This document shows positions 58,767-64,000 of a DNA stretch of 64,000 nt, one piece after another (position 1 is the first letter of the stretch; each line of letters starts with the position of its first letter). Source of the DNA: Halegenticoccus tardaugens (lineage in GTDB: Archaea; Halobacteriota; Halobacteria; Halobacteriales; Haloferacaceae); assembly GCF_004116405.1 (NCBI RefSeq), contig NZ_SDIC01000004.1, forward strand, positions 230,079 to 294,078. The letters are read 5' to 3'. The notes under the pieces are model-generated. The model was given only the letters and a program-made list of their open reading frames with translations, made no database searches and was not told the origin of the DNA. The translations under genes and the position numbers were made by a program.

Positions 58767-59306
58767 GTGCGGTTGCGGTATCGGGCCGTCGAGGATCGCT
58801 CTCGTTCGATGTACGCAAATTATGGCGATTCGTATGTACGAGAACTGTCATACGGGCCTTTCCGGGCGACGACGCGGGCACAGGCACGGTCGAACACGCG
58901 GCCATCGGAGGTGTTCGCGGCGGTGATCGATTCGCACAACGCCGCGACCGACGGCGAACAGGGATCACCGCGGGATTCAGAGGCTCCCGCGGTGCTCGAG
59001 AACGACTACCAGCGGGAGATCGTACGGATACTCAAAGAACAGGGCGGCGAGTTGCACGTCTCCGAACTCGCGGCGGAACTCACGGAGCGCGACGAAGGCG
59101 ACCGCACCCGCTGGCAGCGGGCGGCGGCGCGGGGACAGAGCGTCGTCCCCGAGTGGGTTTTCTGCCTCATGAGCCTCGGTGGGTTGGTCAGCGTCGTGGG
59201 GTCGTACCTCGAACTCACGGCCTTCACCGCGCTCTCTACCGCCTCCTGGGCTGGACTCGCGTTCGGACTCCTCGCCGTCGTGCGAATCTACTCGGTGTCA
59301 CAGTAG
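58767..59306 (+). CDS. DUF7344-like membrane protein, possibly degenerate
   Basis: The frame of up to 179 residues contains, at about residues 92-125, VLENDYQREIVRILKEQGGELHVSELAAELTERDEG, the first half of the haloarchaeal DUF7344 winged-helix domain. The expected second half (usually ending HLPKLDDAGVVDYD-like) is missing. Sequence jumps directly to two membrane helices (residues 132-175). The first 60 residues look poorly conserved and no promoter fits the GTG at 58767 or the ATG at 58809. An internal deletion or decaying gene is likely. Confidence 0.5.
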   Translation: MRLRYRAVEDRSRSMYANYGDSYVRELSYGPFRATTRAQARSNTRPSEVFAAVIDSHNAATDGEQGSPRDSEAPAVLENDYQREIVRILKEQGGELHVSELAAELTERDEGDRTRWQRAAARGQSVVPEWVFCLMSLGGLVSVVGSYLELTAFTALSTASWAGLAFGLLAVVRIYSVSQ

Positions 59307-59337
59307 GTCCGAGCCTCGTTCGCGGCGCGTTGGTGTC

Positions 59338-60393
59338 TCAAAGGAAGCCGTAGCCGTCGAGAGCGTCGCGGTAGCAGTCGAGATACCGCTCCAGCACCGA
59401 CTCGCGATCGAACGCCTCGAACGCGTCGTTCGTCGTCGCGCGCTCGACCGCTGCCGCCGCGATCAACTCGTCCGCGAGTTCCTGGGGGTTCGTGACCAGC
59501 CGTCCTCGCTCGCACCCCTCGACGAGTTCGTGGGCGCTGGAGCCGGCCTGGTACTCGACGATCCCGACGCACCCGCACGCGAGAGCCCGAAGCAGGTCCG
59601 TCGGGAAGGGCTCCCGGGTCGCGGTCTGCGCGAAGGCGTGTGCGCCCTTGAGAATCGGGACGCGCTCCTCGGGAGGGAGGTCGCCGAGGAACTCGACCCG
59701 GTCGTCGATCCGGAGGTCGCGAGCGGTCCGCTCGGCCCGGTCGCGCTCCGATCCGTCGCCGACGACCGTCGCGCGCCAGTCCCTGTCGCGCAGTTCGGCC
59801 AGCGCGAGGAGGAAGCTCTCGACGTTCGCGTCCTCGTCGAGGTCGCGGGCGTAGACGACGTCCGCCCGGTTGTCGACGGGCACGTCCCGCACGAGCGAGA
59901 GGTCGATGCTCTCGGGGATCACCCGGACGTCCCCCTCGCTCGCGCCGTGTTCTCTCACCCGCGTCTTGACGGTCTCGGACGGGGCGACGACGGCGTCGGC
60001 CGACCGCGCGGCCCGGCGGTATCCCCGGGACGGATCGTTCGCGACGTCGCGCCACCAGTCGACGACGAGGGGCGTCCGGAGGAGCCGCCCGGCAGCCCCG
60101 GCCGCGACGACGTGCGACGGCGGGCTGTTGACCGCCTGAATCACGTCCGGGCGGACCTTCCGGAGCGCGAAGGGGAGCTTCGAGGCGAACGATCGCTTCG
60201 AGGGCGTCCCCGTCACCGCCCGGTAGACGACGTCCTCGCGTTCGAACTCGGGGTCGTCGCCGTCCCACCACCGCGCGCACAACACCGTCGCCTCGTGACC
60301 GCGGGCCGAGAGCGCCTCGGCGACGCGGCGCGTCCGCCGGACCGACCGCTCCCGTGCGGGCGACGCGATCATCGAGACGAACCCGACGTGCAT
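59338..60393 (-). CDS. Glycosyltransferase family 4
   Basis: This 351-residue GT-B enzyme begins MHVGFVSMIASPARERSVRR and has an acceptor-domain VNSPPSHVVAAGAAGRLL. The donor-domain motifs are RVIPESIDLSLVRD, VVGDGSERDRAERTARDLRIDDRVEFLG and EPFPTDLLRALACGCVGIVEY, the family E-x7-E region. It probably transfers a sugar from a nucleotide donor; the acceptor is unknown. ATG at 60393 is 27 nt from a T-rich TATA-like box near 60420. It is convergent with the DUF7344-like gene. Confidence 0.9.
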   Translation of the reverse strand: MHVGFVSMIASPARERSVRRTRRVAEALSARGHEATVLCARWWDGDDPEFEREDVVYRAVTGTPSKRSFASKLPFALRKVRPDVIQAVNSPPSHVVAAGAAGRLLRTPLVVDWWRDVANDPSRGYRRAARSADAVVAPSETVKTRVREHGASEGDVRVIPESIDLSLVRDVPVDNRADVVYARDLDEDANVESFLLALAELRDRDWRATVVGDGSERDRAERTARDLRIDDRVEFLGDLPPEERVPILKGAHAFAQTATREPFPTDLLRALACGCVGIVEYQAGSSAHELVEGCERGRLVTNPQELADELIAAAAVERATTNDAFEAFDRESVLERYLDCYRDALDGYGFL

Positions 60394-60484
60394 ACGCGCC
60401 GCGTCGGAGCGGTTCGACAAAAACCCTCGCCTTTCGGACATGAGTCGCGGCGTCGCGGACGCCGGTCGAGCGCCCCCGGCGGTC

Positions 60485-60542
60485 CCCGTCCGATCGCCCC
60501 GGCGGACCCGTCCGATCGCCCCGGCGGACCCGTCCGATCGCC
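60485..60542 (+). repeat. 22-bp tandem repeat (2.6 copies) upstream of the S9 peptidase gene
   Basis: Units start at 60485, 60507 and 60529 (CCCGTCCGATCGCCCCGGCG...) and are identical where compared. Each carries a CGATCG palindrome. Non-coding. Confidence 0.85.
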
Positions 60543-60593
60543 TCGACCGCCTCGACGCGAAACGTTTTGCCGCGCGCGCCGGAGACCGACACC

Positions 60594-62402
60594 ATGGCGA
60601 CGTACGACATCGAGCGCTACCTCAACGTCCGCAGCGCCTACGGGGCGTCGTTCGCCCCCGACGGCGAGCGGCTGTCGTTCCTGATGGACACAACCGGCAC
60701 GCCGCAGGTGTGGACGGCGGACGGGCCGGGGCGGTGGCCCGAACAGCGCACCTTCTACGACGAACGGGTCACGTTCGCCTCGTGGTCCCCGGAGCGATCC
60801 GAGCTGATCTTCGGGATGGACGAGGGCGGCAACGAGCGGGCGCAGCTGTTCCGCCTCGACGCGTCCACGGGCGAGATCACGAACCTCACGCGGACGCCGG
60901 CGGCGAAGCACCGCTGGGGCGGCTGGAGCCACGACGGCGAGCGGTTCGCCTTCGCCTCCAACCGCCGGGACAACGCCGTCTTCGACGTGTACGTGCAGGA
61001 CCGCGACGCCGTCGGCGAGGAGGCGGAACTGGTCCACGAGGGCGACGGCTGGCTCACGCTCGGCGGCTGGAGCCCCGACGACACCCGGCTCGTCGTCACC
61101 GAGGCGTACTCCAACTTCGATCAGGACGCGTACGTCCTCGACGTCGAGTCGGGAGAACTCGATCACGTCACGCCGCACGAGGGGACCGTCCGCCACCAGA
61201 GCGCGGAGTGGGGACCGGACGGCGAGAGCATCTACCTGGTCACGGACCGCGGCAGCGACACGCTCGAACTCGCCCGCGTCGACCTCGCGTCAGGCGACTT
61301 CGCCACGGTCGAGGACGGCGGCGAGTGGGAGCTCGACGGCGTGGCGATCGACGCCGACACCCGGCGGATCGTCTACTCGCGGAACGTCGAGGGGTACACC
61401 GAACTGACGGTCGGCGAACTCGTCGAACCGGATCGGATCGATCCGTTTCCGGCACCGGATCTCCCCGAGGGCGTCGCGGGCGGCGTCAGCTTCGACGAGG
61501 CCGGCGACCGGTTCGCGGTCACCGTCACCGGCAGCGCCGACAACACGAACGTCTACGTCGTCGACGCGCGGACGGGCGAGGCGGAGCGGTGGACGCGCGC
61601 CGCCACCGCGGGCATCCCCCGCGAGACGTTCGTCGAGCCGGAACTCGTCCACTACCCGACGTTCGACGGCCGGGATATCCCGGCGTTCTTCACGCTCCCG
61701 GACGCGGCGGACGGGGCGGGCACCACCCCGGTCGTCGTGGACATCCACGGAGGCCCCGAGTCGCAGCGTCGACCCTCGTTCGGCCCGGTCACGCAGTACT
61801 TCGTCGGGCGCGGGTACGCGGTGTTCGAGCCGAACGTCCGCGGGTCGGCGGGCTACGGCAAGGCGTACGGCCACCTCGACGACGTGGAAAAGCGGCTCGA
61901 CGCGGTGGCCGACGTCGAGGCCGCCGTCGAGTGGCTCGCCGACCACCCGGCCGTCGACCCCGACCGGATCGTCGCGATGGGCGGCTCCTACGGCGGCTTC
62001 ATGGTCCTCTCGGCGCTGACCGAGTATCCGGACCGCTGGGCCGCCGGGATCGACATCGTCGGCATCGCCAACTTCGTGACGTTCCTCGAAAACACGGGCG
62101 ACTGGCGGCGCGAACTCCGCGAGGCCGAGTACGGGTCGCTCGCCGACGACAGGGGGTTCCTCGAATCGATCAGCCCGATCAACAACGTCGAGCGGATCCG
62201 CGCGCCACTCTTCGTCCTCCACGGGGAGAACGACCCGCGCGTGCCCGTCGGCGAGGCGGAGCAGATCGTCGAGCGGGCCCGCGAACAGGGCGTCCCCGTC
62301 CGGAAGCTGATCTTCGAGGACGAGGGTCACGGCTTCGCGAAGCTCGAAAACCGCATCGAGGCGTACTCCGCCATCGTGGACTTCCTCGACGAGCACGTCT
62401 GA
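60594..62402 (+). CDS. S9-family serine peptidase (acylaminoacyl/prolyl oligopeptidase-like)
   Basis: This 602-residue enzyme has an N-terminal beta-propeller with repeated S-D/E-R and TDG-type blades (residues 1-350). A C-terminal alpha/beta hydrolase domain holds Ser465 in GGSYGGFM, an Asp in HGENDPRVPVGE and a His in DEGHGFAKLENR. VVVDIHGGPESQ and NVRGSAGYGKAYG are family motifs. It cleaves short peptides or acyl-peptides in the cytoplasm. A T-rich box near 60564 is about 30 nt upstream of the ATG. Confidence 0.94.
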   Translation: MATYDIERYLNVRSAYGASFAPDGERLSFLMDTTGTPQVWTADGPGRWPEQRTFYDERVTFASWSPERSELIFGMDEGGNERAQLFRLDASTGEITNLTRTPAAKHRWGGWSHDGERFAFASNRRDNAVFDVYVQDRDAVGEEAELVHEGDGWLTLGGWSPDDTRLVVTEAYSNFDQDAYVLDVESGELDHVTPHEGTVRHQSAEWGPDGESIYLVTDRGSDTLELARVDLASGDFATVEDGGEWELDGVAIDADTRRIVYSRNVEGYTELTVGELVEPDRIDPFPAPDLPEGVAGGVSFDEAGDRFAVTVTGSADNTNVYVVDARTGEAERWTRAATAGIPRETFVEPELVHYPTFDGRDIPAFFTLPDAADGAGTTPVVVDIHGGPESQRRPSFGPVTQYFVGRGYAVFEPNVRGSAGYGKAYGHLDDVEKRLDAVADVEAAVEWLADHPAVDPDRIVAMGGSYGGFMVLSALTEYPDRWAAGIDIVGIANFVTFLENTGDWRRELREAEYGSLADDRGFLESISPINNVERIRAPLFVLHGENDPRVPVGEAEQIVERAREQGVPVRKLIFEDEGHGFAKLENRIEAYSAIVDFLDEHV

Positions 62403-62472
62403 GGGAGCAACCCGCGCTATCCATCAGGAACTTCCGTTAGAGTCAAACCGACGCACGGCGAATCCATCGCGT

Positions 62473-62892
62473 ATGAGCGCAGACCAGGAACCGCGATCGA
62501 TCCGGTGTCTCGTCGCGAAGGTCGGACTCGACGGACACGACAGGGGTGCGCACGTCATCGCCCGGGCGTTCCGCGACGCCGGGTTCGAGGTCATCTACTC
62601 CGGGCTCCACAGGGCGCCGGAGGAGATCGTGCAGGCGACGGTGCAGGAGGACGCGGACGTGCTCGGCATCTCCATCCTCTCGGGGGCGCACAACACGCTC
62701 GTCCCGAAGATCGTCGAGGGGCTGAAGGAGTACGACGCCTTCGACGACACGCTCATCATCGTCGGCGGGATCATCCCGGACGACGACCGCGAGAAATTAA
62801 AAGAGATGGGCGTCGCCGAGGTGTTCGGACCGGGGACGCCGATGAAGGAGACCATCGAGTTCGTCCGGAAGAACGCCCCGGAGCGACGATGA
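62473..62892 (+). CDS. mcmA2: Methylmalonyl-CoA mutase, cobalamin-binding subunit
   Basis: This 139-residue protein is a stand-alone B12-binding domain. It carries the DxHxxG motif (KVGLDGHDRGAHVIARAFRDAGFEVIYSG), whose His coordinates cobalt from below, then VLGISILSGAHNTLVPKIVE and VGGIIPDDD with the GPGTP nucleotide loop. With a separate catalytic large subunit (not in this window) it interconverts methylmalonyl-CoA and succinyl-CoA. The stop overlaps the meaB start by 4 bp. Confidence 0.95.
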   Translation: MSADQEPRSIRCLVAKVGLDGHDRGAHVIARAFRDAGFEVIYSGLHRAPEEIVQATVQEDADVLGISILSGAHNTLVPKIVEGLKEYDAFDDTLIIVGGIIPDDDREKLKEMGVAEVFGPGTPMKETIEFVRKNAPERR

Positions 62893-63965
62893 GTCGGGCG
62901 GAGGAGGCCGACGGCGACCTCGTAGCGCGGCTCCTCGACGGCGAACACCGCGCGCTCGCCCGCGCCATCACCAAGATCGAAAACCGCTCGCGGGGGTACC
63001 GGGAACTCGTCTCGGCGCTGCACCCCCACACCGGCGGAGCCGACGTCGTCGGGATCACCGGAAGCCCCGGTGCGGGCAAGTCGACGCTCGTGGACAAACT
63101 CGCCCGCACGTACCGCGACGCCGGTCTCACGGTCGGCGTGATCGGCGTCGATCCCTCGTCGCCCTTCACCGGCGGGGCCGTCCTCGGCGACCGCATCAGG
63201 ATGGCCTCGAACGTCGGCGACATGGACGTGTTCTTCCGCTCGATGAGCGCGCGCGGCACCCTCGGCGGGCTCTCGACCGCGACCACGGACGCCGTGCGGG
63301 CGCTCGACGCGTTCGGAAAGGACAAGGTCCTCGTGGAGACGGTCGGCGCGGGGCAGAACGAGGTCGACGTCGTCCGCACCGCCGACACGGTCGCGGTGCT
63401 CGTCCAACCGGGCAGCGGCGACGACGTGCAGATGCTGAAGGCGGGAATCCTGGAGATCGGCGACGTGTTCGTCGTCAACAAGGCAGACATGGACGGCGCG
63501 GACCGGACCGTGAGCGAACTGGAGGAGATGATCCACCTGCGCGAGAACCCGCGCGCGAACCTCGACGCCGGCCACCACGGCGTCGCGGAACCGGGCGACA
63601 CCCAAGCCGGGACCGACGCCGAGGCGGCGGCCGACGAGGAGGACGGCGACGGCTGGACGCCGACGGTCGTCGAGACGGTCGCGACGTCGGGCGAGGGCGT
63701 CGACGCGTTCGCCGAGGCGCTCTCGGCCCACCGCGAGTACCTGGAGTCGTCCGGCGCGCTGGTCGAGAAGACGCGGACGCGGCACGCGGAGGAGATCCGC
63801 CAGTTACTCCGCGCCGACGCCGCGGCGGTCTTAGAGCGCGAACTCGACCGCCGCGGGGGGATCGACGCGCTCGCCGAGGCGGTCAGCGAGCGCGAGACGG
63901 ACCCCTACGCGGTCGCGGACGAGATCGTCGAACCGCTGCGCGAGTGCGTCGAGGGCGACGGGTAG
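62889..63965 (+). CDS. meaB: MeaB/ArgK-family GTPase, methylmalonyl-CoA mutase chaperone
   Basis: This 358-residue G3E-family GTPase has Walker A GSPGAGKST (about residues 57-65), GVDPSSPFTGGAVLGDRIRM, the ETVGAGQNEVDVV switch and NKAD for guanine. It protects the mutase and gates B12 loading. Residues 230-255 carry an acidic, disordered insertion (DTQAGTDAEAAADEEDGDGW). It overlaps the small-subunit gene by 4 bp (ATGA), so both are made together. The last 35 bp of the window hold nothing recognisable. Confidence 0.95.
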   Translation: MSRAEEADGDLVARLLDGEHRALARAITKIENRSRGYRELVSALHPHTGGADVVGITGSPGAGKSTLVDKLARTYRDAGLTVGVIGVDPSSPFTGGAVLGDRIRMASNVGDMDVFFRSMSARGTLGGLSTATTDAVRALDAFGKDKVLVETVGAGQNEVDVVRTADTVAVLVQPGSGDDVQMLKAGILEIGDVFVVNKADMDGADRTVSELEEMIHLRENPRANLDAGHHGVAEPGDTQAGTDAEAAADEEDGDGWTPTVVETVATSGEGVDAFAEALSAHREYLESSGALVEKTRTRHAEEIRQLLRADAAAVLERELDRRGGIDALAEAVSERETDPYAVADEIVEPLRECVEGDG

Positions 63966-64000
63966 CTTCCGGCTTCGACTCAGTCGTCCGTCGAGACGTC

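Overview
The window looks like a chromosomal segment of a haloarchaeon (class Halobacteria). The signs are very high G+C, strongly acidic proteins, archaeal information-processing genes (TFB, Spt5, SecE, L44e, S27e, aIF2-alpha, Nop10), glycerol-1-phosphate dehydrogenase of archaeal lipids, FtsZ1, and many promoters with a TATA-like box 25-30 nt upstream of a leaderless ATG or GTG. No rRNA, CRISPR array, complete insertion sequence or prophage was seen. One RNA gene was found, an initiator tRNA-Met. The genus cannot be named from the sequence alone.

Layout. 1-6.0 kb: a minus-strand pilus/secretion-like locus with a coiled-coil protein, small membrane-anchored proteins, a VirB11/PilB-type ATPase that is split by a frame disruption at a 9-base G tract, and a TadC-like membrane protein. 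6.1-16.3 kb: a phosphodiesterase, DNA repair genes (PolX, NreA, RNase HI), a Mut7-C RNase, TFB and a PadR regulator. 16.6-24.9 kb: pyrophosphatase, a candidate 37-codon gene, an AN1-finger rhomboid protease, endonuclease V, an SDR, an ArsA/Get3 ATPase, an aminotransferase, CinA and PHP proteins. 24.9-28.2 kb: spt5-secE, ftsZ1 and dtdA. 28.4-34.9 kb: a cation exchanger, aroE with two tandem duplications, an HhH protein, and a chorismate-using trio (pabB/trpE, pabA/trpG, pabC). 35-41 kb: DICT and Rieske proteins, an AT-richer patch beside tRNA-iMet with an 18-bp inverted repeat, then membrane glycosylation-type genes (GtrA, GT2, DUF2298).

41.8-44.1 kb carries the conserved archaeal cluster rpl44e-rps27e-aif2a-nop10-pac2. 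44.5-50.4 kb holds DUF420, egsA, a 73-bp MITE-like insertion, a Tat-exported hydrolase, LysE, a DtxR/SirR regulator with its own palindrome, and a threonine-synthase homologue that lacks the PLP lysine. 50.6-55 kb has an FAD oxidoreductase and then the most unusual block: a zinc alcohol dehydrogenase diverging from an amidohydrolase and a DUF59-domain protein. These three resemble the accessory genes of actinobacterial propane/acetone (Prm/Mim) diiron monooxygenase operons, but no monooxygenase genes are present here. 55-64 kb: phosphoesterase, winged-helix regulator, J-domain membrane protein, MTH865 protein, a halocyanin on a ten-sequon stalk, a degenerate-looking DUF7344-type gene, GT4, an S9 peptidase, and the B12-binding subunit of methylmalonyl-CoA mutase with its MeaB GTPase.

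A recurring theme is short, often exact, in-frame duplication (42 bp at 5.8 kb, 36 and 35 bp in aroE, a 57-bp block repeated in the HhH gene, 15-bp units in halocyanin, 22-bp units at 60.5 kb), which suggests frequent slippage or unequal recombination. Family names come from sequence recognition without database searches; DUF assignments in the pilus locus are the least certain.
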